From positions 1-55,668 of the forward strand of contig CAAEUE010000018.1 in assembly GCA_900759015.1 (NCBI GenBank): a stretch of 55,668 nucleotides of DNA, written 5' to 3'. Below the pieces are notes generated by a model. It was given only the letters and a program-made list of their open reading frames with translations. It searched no databases and was not told the DNA's origin. The stretch is from Clostridia bacterium. GTDB lineage: Bacteria > Bacillota > Clostridia > TANB77 > CAG-508. The position numbers were made by a program, and so were the translations under genes. Positions within the stretch are counted from its first letter, which is position 1; the number at the start of each line of letters is the position of its first letter. Shown piece after piece: positions 8,003 to 16,355 of the stretch.

Positions 8003-8585
8003 CTGTTTTTCCCTCTTCTTTAAATAAGTCTTTTCCTTTTGTTATGTAATCAACACCTGAAAATATAGCGGCAATAACTGACACACTCATTAAAATTGTA
8101 GTAATAAAATTATACCACCAAGCAAATCCCGTAAGTCCTCCTACAAAACATTGACCAAATCCATTTTGATCTACAAAAGCTAATATTATTGCAAGCATTT
8201 GTGTTACTGTTTTTAATTTTCCCCATACTGAAGCTGCAACAACTTTTCCACCTTTTTCTACTGCAACCAATCTATATCCTGAAACAATAAATTCTCTAAA
8301 TAATACAATTATGGGAATAATTGCAGGTAATCTATTATCTTCTACTAGTATAAGCATTGCAGATAATACTAGAATTTTATCAGCAATAGGGTCTAAAAAT
8401 TTGCCAAAAGTAGTTATTTGTTTTTTACGTCTTGCTATATAACCATCTAACTTATCTGTTATTGATGCTACTATAAAAATTATATCTATTACAATCCATT
8501 TTATATCAAAATTAAAAAATGGTATTATTATCATTATTGGTACTAATAATATTCTAAATATTGTTAATTTATTTGGTAAGTTCAT
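7989..8585 (-). CDS. pgsA: CDP-diacylglycerol--glycerol-3-phosphate 3-phosphatidyltransferase
   Basis: 198 residues with several membrane segments. The CDP-alcohol phosphatidyltransferase signature D-G-x2-A-R-x8-G-x3-D-x3-D is seen in DGYIARRKKQITTFGKFLD followed by PIAD (about 47-69). The enzyme makes phosphatidylglycerol phosphate, the committed step to phosphatidylglycerol and cardiolipin, in the cytoplasmic membrane. The coding end overlaps ligA. Confidence 0.93.
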   Translation of the reverse strand: MNLPNKLTIFRILLVPIMIIIPFFNFDIKWIVIDIIFIVASITDKLDGYIARRKKQITTFGKFLDPIADKILVLSAMLILVEDNRLPAIIPIIVLFREFIVSGYRLVAVEKGGKVVAASVWGKLKTVTQMLAIILAFVDQNGFGQCFVGGLTGFAWWYNFITTILMSVSVIAAIFSGVDYITKGKDLFKEEGKTDGKK

Positions 8586-8672
8586 TTAAGTTCCCTCCAT
8601 TTTTTGATATATATTATTATATACAATATGTTTTTATTTTTAAAGTATATTTTTATATTTTATATAATTTAT

Positions 8673-8966
8673 TTATCTAATCGCTTTCGTTTTTTCGACA
8701 ATTTCTACTATATCTGTTATATATTCGCTAATTATTGGTATGTTTAACTTTATTATTTTTTGTAAAATAACAACAATTATTGCCGTTACCAATGTTACTC
8801 CTATTCCTATTCCTATCCCCTTCCATAATCCTGAAAATAAGTTTCTAAAGATCATTTCTTTTTTGTTTCCCATAACTTCAATTAAATCTATAAATTTATT
8901 TTTATTTAGATTATAACTTAATTTATCTATTTTATCTATTAATATTTTAATATCTTTTTCTAACAT
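8673..8966 (-). CDS. DUF5665 family membrane protein
   Basis: 97 residues from the ATG at 8966. The N-terminal half is charged and helical. Then comes FRNLFSGLWKGIGIGIGVTL and a hydrophobic segment ending VVILQKIIKLNIPIISEYI, the layout of the DUF5665 family found in Clostridia (function unknown, one membrane segment). A TTG 15 bases further upstream would also open the frame but falls inside the terminator hairpin at 8967-8999. Unusually, the hairpin directly abuts the ATG and leaves no Shine-Dalgarno sequence. Confidence 0.75.
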   Translation of the reverse strand: MLEKDIKILIDKIDKLSYNLNKNKFIDLIEVMGNKKEMIFRNLFSGLWKGIGIGIGVTLVTAIIVVILQKIIKLNIPIISEYITDIVEIVEKTKAIR

Positions 8967-8999
8967 AAAACACACACCCAATATTATGGTGTGTGTTTT
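8967..8999 (-). terminator. terminator hairpin after the UPF0182 gene, abutting the next ATG
   Basis: AAAACACACACC pairs perfectly with GGTGTGTGTTTT around a 9-base loop, and on the minus strand ends GTGTGTGTTTT. It lies eight bases after the UPF0182 stop and immediately before the DUF5665 start codon. Confidence 0.7.
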
Positions 9000-9007
9000 T
9001 GGGAATT

Positions 9008-11851
9008 TTATTCAATTTCATTTACTGCTTGCATATCTATTGAATTTGTATCATCAGTTATTGTATTTTCATCTGCTGTAGTATCAGCTTCTTTTGCTTC
9101 TTGTTCTTTTTTCTCTGTTATTAGCTCTTCTAGTCTATCTATTAATGATTGTAAACTTGACATATCACTACCAATCATCTCCCAATCATTATTTTGAGTT
9201 GAATTTTCTACATTTTTATTTGCTTTTATTATTTCATCTATTATTGAATTAATATCATCTGTATTTGAAACTTCTATATTTATCGCAGATTGAGAACCTA
9301 AATTTCTTAATGCTTCTGTTAAATTATTTCCTATTGCAACCTTATTACCTATTGCAACTATTACTTTTTTAAGTACTGGAACTTCAGATTCATTTAACAT
9401 TACTTGATATATTGGTTCTACATATAAAATTGTATTATCTATTGGAACCATTAACATATTTCTTATTAATCTTGTTCCTGTAACATTTAAATTTTGTAAT
9501 GTTGATGATATATCTTCATCTTGCTCTATTTGAGTATCTAATTGCATTGGTCCAATTATATTACTATCAACTGAATATTTATATAATGTTAACTTACTAT
9601 TTCCATTATCATCATATGTTCCTACAAGGTAAGAAATTAAGCTTTGTCTCTCATCTAAAGTATATGGTAATACTAAACCTAATTGTGATTCATCACTATC
9701 TACTGTTTTTACCATTGTATAATATGGGTCTATAGGTGTTCCTGTAGTTCTTAATGTTTGACCTGTTGTATGTGTTGCTCTATCCCATACATCACTACTT
9801 CTGTATAAAACATCTGCTTTAACATTATGATATCTTTCTAGCATATCTGCTTGTATATTATACAAGAATTCTGGATAAACAAAATGTTCTGATATATCTT
9901 GTGGTATTTCTTCTTGTGTTTTAAATAAATTTGGATAAATTTCTTTATATGCCATAATTATTGGATCTGTTGTATCTGTAATATAAAAGTCAACTGTTCC
10001 ATTATAACTATCAACTACAACTTTTACAGAGTTTCTTATATAATTTAATCTCTCTCTTGTTCCATTTCTTTCTATAACAGACATTTGTGAGTAAGGATAA
10101 TTAGATGCTGTTGTATAACCATCTATTACCCACACAATTCTTCCATCTGATGTAATTACTTGATATGGATTTTCATCATAAATTACATATGGAAATACTT
10201 TTTCGACTCTTTCTAATATATTTCTATTTAATAATATCTTACTTTCGTTAGTTATACTTGACGAAAATGTTATATTTAAATTCTTTTCTCTTATTCCTAA
10301 AACTAATCTATCTAGAAAGCTTGTTGTTAAACCTGCATTACCATCATATGTATTTTGTGCAGTTTCTGTATCAGATTTTGGATAATCAAATTCTGACTTA
10401 TCCTTTGAATTTGTAACTATTGGCGTATTTTCATCAAGTCCAAAATAAATTCTAGGTTGTGTTACATTTATTTGATTGTCACTTCCATCAAATGATTTTT
10501 GAATATATTCCATATTTCCAGTTTCATCAGTTTCTGTTGCTGATGTAATTACTGTTCCATATCCATGTGTATATTCATATGTTTTATTATCATAACTTGT
10601 ATTATTTCTACTTTCTATTTGTCTTGGTGACAAATAAACTAATTCTTCATTTCCATTAATATTATATTTTCCTATTTGTGAATTACTATAACTATAATAT
10701 TTAGAACTTGTTTGATTATCATTTAAAGTATCTAATGTTATATCTTGACTTACAATTGCTGTATTGTTTACTGTGTCTGTGTTTTCGTTTACTACATCTA
10801 AATTATTATAATTTGAACTATCTAATTCATTTTCTTGAATATTTATGTTATATGCAGTTCTTGTATTTTTAATATTTGCTTCTATATATTGTTTTTCTCT
10901 ATCTAATTCATTAGGATTTACAAATGCAAATTGGAATATTGTCATTACTATGAATAATGCTAATAAATACCCTGGAATAGTTACTAAAGAAATTACTACT
11001 TTTTTTGTTTTCTTTTCCTTAAAGAATTTAATAGCTTTAAATACTGCTACAACCATCAATATTGCAAATATTACATATCCCCATAATTTTATGGTAACAC
11101 TTGTAAAACCAGCACCATATATTCTTGTTGAATCATCATCTTGTAATGTTACACTTTGGTCTATTCCTAAATCTTGTGTTTTAAATATAATATAAACACC
11201 TAAAAATACTACCATTATTTTTATATATTTAAAAATTTTATTTACTAAATTACTTTGTTTTAATGTATTTCTATCTATACCATCAAAACATACATTAAAT
11301 GTTACTATATAGTATATAACAGAATATATTAAAACACCTACTGTTATACTAATTAAAAGCATAAGTATCATTTCTATAAATGGTTTTTGGAAAATAAAAT
11401 ATCCAATATCTAAATTAAATACAGGGTCTCCTATACCAAATTGTGTACTATTTACAAATAACATTGCATTTTCTGTAAATACATTCATTATAATTGCACT
11501 ACCTATAATAGAAACAACTAATGCTAATGATTTATTTAATAACTTTGGAACAGGTCTTTTTTCTGCATCAAAAAATTGTTTTAGTTCCTTTTTAATCCCT
11601 TTATTTGTTATATATGTTACTATAAATAATATTACAAAGCTTATTCCAAAAGCTACTGATTTATATGTAAGGTTCTGCCAAAAAACAGAAGTATAATTTT
11701 CTCCTATTTCTAATAATTCTAAATATTCACCTCTTAATGTAATATATCCTATTATTGCTACTATAACTAAAAATAATAGTACTAATAACATTCTAGTCTT
11801 TGTTTTCTTTTCAGGTTTTAATTGTGTTTTAGCTTCTACTTTCTCGTCCAT
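9008..11851 (-). CDS. UPF0182 family large membrane protein
   Basis: 947 residues from ATG 11851, chosen because GGAGG lies eight bases before it; an upstream in-frame start would overlap ftsY. About seven hydrophobic segments fill the first 320 residues, followed by a large extracytoplasmic region with TGTPIDPYYTM and LVLPYTLDERQSLISYLVG, both typical of UPF0182. The C-terminus is acidic (EAKEADTTADENTITDDTNS). Function is unknown across the family. The gap to ftsY is 13 bases, so the two are probably co-transcribed. Confidence 0.88.
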   Translation of the reverse strand: MDEKVEAKTQLKPEKKTKTRMLLVLLFLVIVAIIGYITLRGEYLELLEIGENYTSVFWQNLTYKSVAFGISFVILFIVTYITNKGIKKELKQFFDAEKRPVPKLLNKSLALVVSIIGSAIIMNVFTENAMLFVNSTQFGIGDPVFNLDIGYFIFQKPFIEMILMLLISITVGVLIYSVIYYIVTFNVCFDGIDRNTLKQSNLVNKIFKYIKIMVVFLGVYIIFKTQDLGIDQSVTLQDDDSTRIYGAGFTSVTIKLWGYVIFAILMVVAVFKAIKFFKEKKTKKVVISLVTIPGYLLALFIVMTIFQFAFVNPNELDREKQYIEANIKNTRTAYNINIQENELDSSNYNNLDVVNENTDTVNNTAIVSQDITLDTLNDNQTSSKYYSYSNSQIGKYNINGNEELVYLSPRQIESRNNTSYDNKTYEYTHGYGTVITSATETDETGNMEYIQKSFDGSDNQINVTQPRIYFGLDENTPIVTNSKDKSEFDYPKSDTETAQNTYDGNAGLTTSFLDRLVLGIREKNLNITFSSSITNESKILLNRNILERVEKVFPYVIYDENPYQVITSDGRIVWVIDGYTTASNYPYSQMSVIERNGTRERLNYIRNSVKVVVDSYNGTVDFYITDTTDPIIMAYKEIYPNLFKTQEEIPQDISEHFVYPEFLYNIQADMLERYHNVKADVLYRSSDVWDRATHTTGQTLRTTGTPIDPYYTMVKTVDSDESQLGLVLPYTLDERQSLISYLVGTYDDNGNSKLTLYKYSVDSNIIGPMQLDTQIEQDEDISSTLQNLNVTGTRLIRNMLMVPIDNTILYVEPIYQVMLNESEVPVLKKVIVAIGNKVAIGNNLTEALRNLGSQSAINIEVSNTDDINSIIDEIIKANKNVENSTQNNDWEMIGSDMSSLQSLIDRLEELITEKKEQEAKEADTTADENTITDDTNSIDMQAVNEIE

Positions 11852-11864
11852 TTTCTTACCTCCA

Positions 11865-12770
11865 TTAAATAATTGCATTTACAAAATCTTCTGCATTAAA
11901 TTTTTCCATATCATCAATTTGCTCTCCAACACCAATAAATTTAACTGGTATTTTATTTTCTGCAACAATTCCTATTACAACTCCGCCTTTTGCAGTTCCA
12001 TCTAATTTTGTTAATACTAGACCTGTTATATCTACAGTTTCTTTAAAAGCTTTTACTTGCATTATAGCATTTTGACCTGTTGTTCCATCTAGTACTAATA
12101 ATGTTTCCTTTGTTGCATCTGGCAATTCTTTATTTATTATTTTGTTTATTTTTCCTAATTCATCCATTAGATATTTTTTATTGTGAAGCCTTCCTGCTGT
12201 ATCGCAAATTAATACATCAGCTTGTTTGTCTTTTGCAATTTTTATGGCATCAAATACTACTGAGGCTGGGTCTGAACCTTCGTCTTTTTTTACCATTTCG
12301 CAGCCAACTCGGTTAGCCCAAATTTCTAGTTGTTCTACTGCTGCTGCTCTAAATGTATCTGCAGCTGCAATTACTACTTTTTTACCTTCTTTTACTAATT
12401 TATTTGCAATTTTTCCTATGGAAGTAGTTTTCCCTACTCCATTTACTCCTACAACTAATATTATTGATGGAGTAGTTTCTAATTTTAGATCATTATTTCC
12501 TACTTCTAAAAGTTTTAGCATTTCTTCTCTTAATACTCTTTTTACATCTTCTTCATCTTCTATTTTTTCTTTTTTAATTCTATCTCTTAAATTTGAAATT
12601 ATTTCTAGTGATGTATCCATTCCAACATCTGACATAATTAATGCTTCTTCTAGTTCTTCTAAAAGTTCTTCGTCTACTTTTCTAAAATGACTAAATACAT
12701 TATTTATTTTTTCATCAAATGAATTTTTTGTTTTACTTAATCCTTCTTTTAATTTACTAAAAAATCCCAT
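11865..12770 (-). CDS. ftsY: signal recognition particle receptor FtsY
   Basis: 301 residues: a short amphipathic N-terminus, the N helical bundle, then the SRP GTPase domain with GVNGVGKTTSIGKIANKL (P-loop, about 108-125), DTFRAAA, DTAGR and TKLDGTAKGG. It docks SRP-ribosome complexes at the membrane. There is no long acidic A domain, as is normal in Firmicutes. The partner ffh is at the other end of the window. It heads an operon with the UPF0182 gene. Confidence 0.96.
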   Translation of the reverse strand: MGFFSKLKEGLSKTKNSFDEKINNVFSHFRKVDEELLEELEEALIMSDVGMDTSLEIISNLRDRIKKEKIEDEEDVKRVLREEMLKLLEVGNNDLKLETTPSIILVVGVNGVGKTTSIGKIANKLVKEGKKVVIAAADTFRAAAVEQLEIWANRVGCEMVKKDEGSDPASVVFDAIKIAKDKQADVLICDTAGRLHNKKYLMDELGKINKIINKELPDATKETLLVLDGTTGQNAIMQVKAFKETVDITGLVLTKLDGTAKGGVVIGIVAENKIPVKFIGVGEQIDDMEKFNAEDFVNAII

Positions 12771-12935
12771 GTTTTCTTCCTTCTTTTTTTATTTTTATAG
12801 TCCATAGTATTGTACCATAATATTTACGAAATTTCTATAAAATAACTAAAAAACTATTGCTTTTGTTATTTTTTGAGTATAAAATTATAGCTGTGATTAA
12901 ATTTTGCGAGTTGATTGAACATATAGATTTATTAC

Positions 12936-13011
12936 GCCGTTGTAGCTTAGTTGGTAGAGCAGCGGATTCGTAACCCGAAGGTCGGCAGTTCGATTCTGCC
13001 CAATGGCACCA
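12936..13011 (+). tRNA. tRNA-Thr(CGT)
   Basis: Acceptor GCCGTTG pairs with CAATGGC (one G-T); D stem GCTT/GAGC; T stem GGCAG/CTGCC with TTCGATT; CCA encoded. The anticodon loop TTCGTAA gives anticodon CGT (codon ACG). The anticodon stem GCGGA/CCCGA has mismatches at both ends and only three central pairs, which is odd for a functional tRNA. A promoter-like TTGCTT-17-TAAAAT lies about 50 bases upstream. Confidence 0.85.
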
Positions 13012-13166
13012 AATAACAAATTCTATTCAAACAAAATCAAGTATATTTATATTTAATCGTTTAATCATATACAACATATATAAATTTATAAAATTTTAAT
13101 CAAGATCATAAAATGTCTTGAAAGAATTCTATGTTATAAAAAAAATATATATCATAATAACAAAAA

Positions 13167-13200
13167 TATAAAAATGATTTCATTTAAAATCATTTTTATA
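13167..13200 (+). terminator. 14-bp hairpin between tRNA-Thr and the next gene
   Basis: TATAAAAATGATTT and its exact complement AAATCATTTTTATA flank a 6-base loop; the 3' arm contains a T run. It may end the tRNA transcript. It lies only 14 bases before the next start codon. The rest of 13012-13166 is A+T-rich with no gene seen. Confidence 0.5.
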
Positions 13201-13214
13201 GATAGGAAGTGTTC

Positions 13215-13553
13215 ATGTTATACAATATAATATTATCTTTGGCATTTACTATACTTATTGAATTGATAATTTCTATTTTTTGCGGAATAAATAAGAAATT
13301 TGACTTATTATATATAACTTTGATAAATATATTAACTAATCCCTGTACAGAGCTAATAAATTTATTGATTAAGGATACTAGTTTTCATTATCCAATAATT
13401 TTTACTATAGAAATTTTAATAATTATTATTGAGTTTCTTTTTTATAAAAAAGTATTAAAATCAGAAAATGTTAATTTTTTTCACTTATCTATAATAAACA
13501 ATATATGCTCTTATGTGATTGGAGTTATGTTTAATTTAGGAGGAAATATATGA
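13215..13553 (+). CDS. small polytopic membrane protein, function unknown
   Basis: 112 residues from ATG 13215 (GGAAG seven bases before; a GTG six bases upstream is less well placed). Three or more hydrophobic segments: YNIILSLAFTILIELIISIF, the region around LINILTNPCTELI, and IFTIEILIIIIEFLFY, then a last helix. The LTNP and repeated acidic-in-membrane pattern recalls small conserved membrane proteins of Clostridia with no assigned role (from memory). The stop overlaps the next ATG, so translation is coupled. Confidence 0.65.
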   Translation: MLYNIILSLAFTILIELIISIFCGINKKFDLLYITLINILTNPCTELINLLIKDTSFHYPIIFTIEILIIIIEFLFYKKVLKSENVNFFHLSIINNICSYVIGVMFNLGGNI

Positions 13554-13993
13554 AAAAATTTATGAAAAAATTTATTTTGATATTCTTAACTTTATTAAAT
13601 ACATTATGTACAAAAGTATATGCAAATATGACAGTTGAAGCAATAAAAGGATCGACAAAATTTTATAACATATATAATTTTCTTATAAATTTAACACAAA
13701 TCATATCTAGAATTATGGAATTAGCATGTTTTGTTTTTATTATAGTAATACCAATTATAATTCTTTATAAAAAAATAAAACTAAAAAAAGATCAACAAAA
13801 TGAAAGTAATAAATATCTTATCAAAACATTAGGATTAGCTGAATTACTATTTATCTTTAATATATTCATTATATATATTGCCGAAATAGTAAAATATGGA
13901 TCAGAACTCACATTATATGCCAATATTTTTATTATCCTAATTTCATTATTAAATATTGGAATAATATTATTTAAATTATCAAAAAAAAATTAA
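13550..13993 (+). CDS. membrane protein with signal peptide, function unknown
   Basis: 147 residues. MKKFMKKFILIFLTLLNTL followed by CTKVYA-N looks like a cleavable signal peptide. A hydrophobic segment ACFVFIIVIPIIILYKKIKL and two further segments follow (AELLFIFNIFIIYIA, then NIFIILISLLNIGIILF). The ATG overlaps the stop of the preceding membrane-protein gene (ATGA). The pair is flanked by a tRNA and a terminator and looks like a two-gene unit. No recognised family. Confidence 0.62.
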   Translation: MKKFMKKFILIFLTLLNTLCTKVYANMTVEAIKGSTKFYNIYNFLINLTQIISRIMELACFVFIIVIPIIILYKKIKLKKDQQNESNKYLIKTLGLAELLFIFNIFIIYIAEIVKYGSELTLYANIFIILISLLNIGIILFKLSKKN

Positions 13994-14112
13994 AATAAAC
14001 TATTTGAATCTTATACTAAAGTAACAACAATAAATTGATTTGATATTTATATCAGTTGTTAAGAAAGTGAAAATTTTTTCTACTTATAATGCTGGTACTA
14101 ATTGTTAAAACC

Positions 14113-14161
14113 AAAAAAGAAGGTAAGTTTTACATTCACAGAAAATCTTCCCTTCTTTTTT
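14113..14161 (+). terminator. Rho-independent terminator after the membrane-protein pair
   Basis: AAAAAAGAAGG (14113-14123) pairs with CCTTCTTTTTT (14151-14161), enclosing further partial pairing. The T-run is within the 3' arm. The stretch 13994-14112 holds no gene I can support. Confidence 0.6.
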
Positions 14162-14250
14162 AGTGACTCATTAACATTTTTTAATTTTTTATTTATTCCT
14201 AATAATATATATGATAAAATGCTTATATATTTTAGAAGGAGAAAAATAAT

Positions 14251-14874
14251 ATGGAATATTTAGATATCTATGATGAAAACGGAAATTATATTGGAAAAGA
14301 AACAAGAGAAAATGTACATAAAAACGCTCTATGGCATAAAACAGTACATTGTTGGCTATATGATAAAGAAGGAAATGTTTATTTTCAAATAAGAGCTGAT
14401 GTTAATAAATTATATACAACTGCATCTGGACATATTAAAGCAGGAGAAACTGTTAAACAAGGATTTGCAAGAGAAATAAAAGAAGAAATTGGAATCGATG
14501 TAAATTATGAAAAAGCAGAACTTGTAAACATATATACTTTTACTATGGACAAACAAAAAAGTGATGGTTCTATGTTTCGAGATAGAGCATTTTCCAATGT
14601 TTATGTTTGTAAATATAATGGTAATGGAAAAGATTTTAATTTTGATACTAGCGAAGTAAGTGGACTTGTAAAAGTAAATGCACAAGATACATTAGACCTA
14701 ATAAATGGTACTAAGCAATCTATATCTTCTACCGTCTATAAAAATATCAATAATACTGTCGAACAGCATGATAAATCCGTTCTTTCCATTGATAATTTTT
14801 TAGTAAATAAAGGAGAAACTGCATTAGAAAAATATGGTGATATTTTAACTAAAGTTATTGATTTAACCAAATAA
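14251..14874 (+). CDS. Nudix hydrolase, IPP-isomerase-like subgroup
   Basis: 207 residues. The Nudix box is complete: GHIKAGETVKQ followed by GFAREIKEEIGI (about 59-81), matching G-x5-E-x7-REUxEExGU. The N-terminus MEYLDIYDENGNYIG and the following HxxxHCW-type strand (WHKTVHCWLYD) match the Nudix proteins annotated as isopentenyl-diphosphate isomerase-like, which in practice hydrolyse nucleoside diphosphate derivatives. The substrate cannot be told. AGAAGGAG lies before the ATG. Monocistronic, with a terminator on each side. Confidence 0.85.
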   Translation: MEYLDIYDENGNYIGKETRENVHKNALWHKTVHCWLYDKEGNVYFQIRADVNKLYTTASGHIKAGETVKQGFAREIKEEIGIDVNYEKAELVNIYTFTMDKQKSDGSMFRDRAFSNVYVCKYNGNGKDFNFDTSEVSGLVKVNAQDTLDLINGTKQSISSTVYKNINNTVEQHDKSVLSIDNFLVNKGETALEKYGDILTKVIDLTK

Positions 14875-14885
14875 TTTTTATATAG

Positions 14886-14918
14886 AAAAAGAGAACATAA
14901 ACTGTTCTCTTTCTTTAT
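14886..14918. terminator. bidirectional terminator between the Nudix and LCP genes
   Basis: AAAGAGAACA / TGTTCTCTTT with a 5-base loop (14888-14912), flanked by an A-run on the left and T-rich sequence on the right, so it can serve both convergent genes. Confidence 0.75.
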
Positions 14919-14919
14919 T

Positions 14920-16344
14920 TTATTCAGTTGTAATATCTCCATTTCCACTTCCTGATTCTATTCCAGAGCCACTTCCTGTTTCACTACCAGAACCTGATCC
15001 ACTTTCTGATCCTGATTCAGAACCTGAACCGCTTCCAGTTCCACTGCCAGAGCCTGACCCATTTCCTGAACCTGACTCAGAACCACTACCAGAACCAGAT
15101 CCATTTCCTGAATTTGATCCACTTCCACCATTTCCTGTTTCTCCGGTGTTATCATCAGAATTTGAAGGAGTTTTACCCGAATTAGTGTTTCCACCTGAAG
15201 TATTAGTATTCGAACTATTTTTATTAGAATTTTTGATTGTACTATTCGTATTAGCATTAGTATTTTTCGTAGTAGTATTCTTACTACTTGAGCTATTGTT
15301 TTTTGTATTTGTTGTAGTACGTATTTTCTTTCCACTTTCTTTTTCGAATTTTTCCTTATTTGCTTCTATTTGCTCTTCTGTTAGTCCAAATAAAGAACTT
15401 ACTACCTCATTTGTTTCTTCTTCGTCATTTATATAGAAAGATAATATTCCAATATAATCTGCTACTCCTGGAAGCATTTCTGACTGTATATTCTCTGGAT
15501 TAAATTCAGTTGCTGAAGGAATATATTTTATTATATCTTCCATCTTTAAATTAGTTTCTATATTTTCAAAAACAACTTGCATTATATCATCTATTTTAAA
15601 AATATTATTTCCTGATAAAATTTGTGTTGCTGCTGCTTTTAAAAATTCTCTTTGAGTTCTCATTCTACCTATATCTTGTGTACCATATGATGCTGGATAT
15701 GTTGTTCCGTCATTATTATGTCTAAAACGAACTAATTGCTCTGCTTTATCACCATCTAATAATTGATATCCCTTTTTTAAATTTATATGCAATTTTTGAC
15801 CCCAATCATCATAGTTCATATTTATAGGAACATCAAAGTAAACTCCACCGATTTCATCAACAACATCTCTTAATGCGTTATTACTAATTACCACATAATT
15901 TCTAACATCTATTCCTGTTAAGTTTCTAACAGCCTCTAGAGTTTTTTCTGGTGATTTTTGATATAATGCATTTATTTTATCATATGAATCTGCACTAGTT
16001 GTGCTATTTCCAACAAATGTATCCCTTGGGATTGAAAGAATAGATACCTTTTGTTCATTTGGATAATATGCACAAAGCATGATAGTATCTGTTAATTCTG
16101 CTTCTATATCTTCACTTATACCCATTACTAAACAATAAAATGGATCTAAATTTTGAATATCTTTTTCATCTTGCCCTATACTTGTCATTAACATACCTTT
16201 AAGCGATAGTCCATTTTGTGCAATCTTAACCCCTAAAACTCCTGTTGCAGCCAATAATATTATTGTTATTATAGCTATTATTATATAAATTTGTTTCCTT
16301 TGTTTTGTAATTATCTTTTTCTTTTGACGTTGCGCGTGTTTCAT
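14920..16344 (-). CDS. LytR-CpsA-Psr (LCP) family wall-polymer transferase with Ser/Gly tail
   Basis: 474 residues. A basic N-terminus and one membrane anchor (QIYIIIAIITIILLAATGVL) precede an extracellular LCP domain with TDTIMLCAYYPNEQKVSILS and IPRDTFVG, a conserved Arg/Asp segment, GGVYFDVP and QLVRFRHNNDGT. LCP enzymes attach phosphate-linked glycopolymers to peptidoglycan. After about residue 330 the protein is a Thr/Asn/Ser-rich linker, then nearly pure Gly-Ser-Glu repeats (see 14950-15130). It lies five codons downstream of ctpA and is probably co-transcribed with it. Confidence 0.9.
   Translation of the reverse strand: MKHAQRQKKKIITKQRKQIYIIIAIITIILLAATGVLGVKIAQNGLSLKGMLMTSIGQDEKDIQNLDPFYCLVMGISEDIEAELTDTIMLCAYYPNEQKVSILSIPRDTFVGNSTTSADSYDKINALYQKSPEKTLEAVRNLTGIDVRNYVVISNNALRDVVDEIGGVYFDVPINMNYDDWGQKLHINLKKGYQLLDGDKAEQLVRFRHNNDGTTYPASYGTQDIGRMRTQREFLKAAATQILSGNNIFKIDDIMQVVFENIETNLKMEDIIKYIPSATEFNPENIQSEMLPGVADYIGILSFYINDEEETNEVVSSLFGLTEEQIEANKEKFEKESGKKIRTTTNTKNNSSSSKNTTTKNTNANTNSTIKNSNKNSSNTNTSGGNTNSGKTPSNSDDNTGETGNGGSGSNSGNGSGSGSGSESGSGNGSGSGSGTGSGSGSESGSESGSGSGSETGSGSGIESGSGNGDITTE
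14950..15130 (-). repeat. degenerate hexanucleotide tandem repeat coding a Ser-Gly tail
   Basis: On the minus strand the unit is roughly GGAAGT/GGTTCT (Gly-Ser), with interspersed Glu, Asn and Thr codons, repeated about 28 times inside the LCP gene. It is clearly richer in G+C than its surroundings. Such tails are flexible wall-spanning linkers, and repeats of this kind vary in copy number by slippage. Confidence 0.7.
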
Positions 16345-16355
16345 TTTTATCTCCT

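Noticed and set aside
12080..12690. Open frames on the plus strand opposite ftsY
   Set aside because: Antisense shadows of a well-identified gene with Ser/Phe/Leu-rich translations and no ribosome sites; the same applies opposite ligA, FucO-like, rpsB, obgE and ffh.
15000..15335. Second-frame protein inside the LCP Ser/Gly repeat
   Set aside because: Frame-shifted reading of the hexanucleotide repeat gives Val/Gln/Leu-rich nonsense; only the LCP frame has homology.
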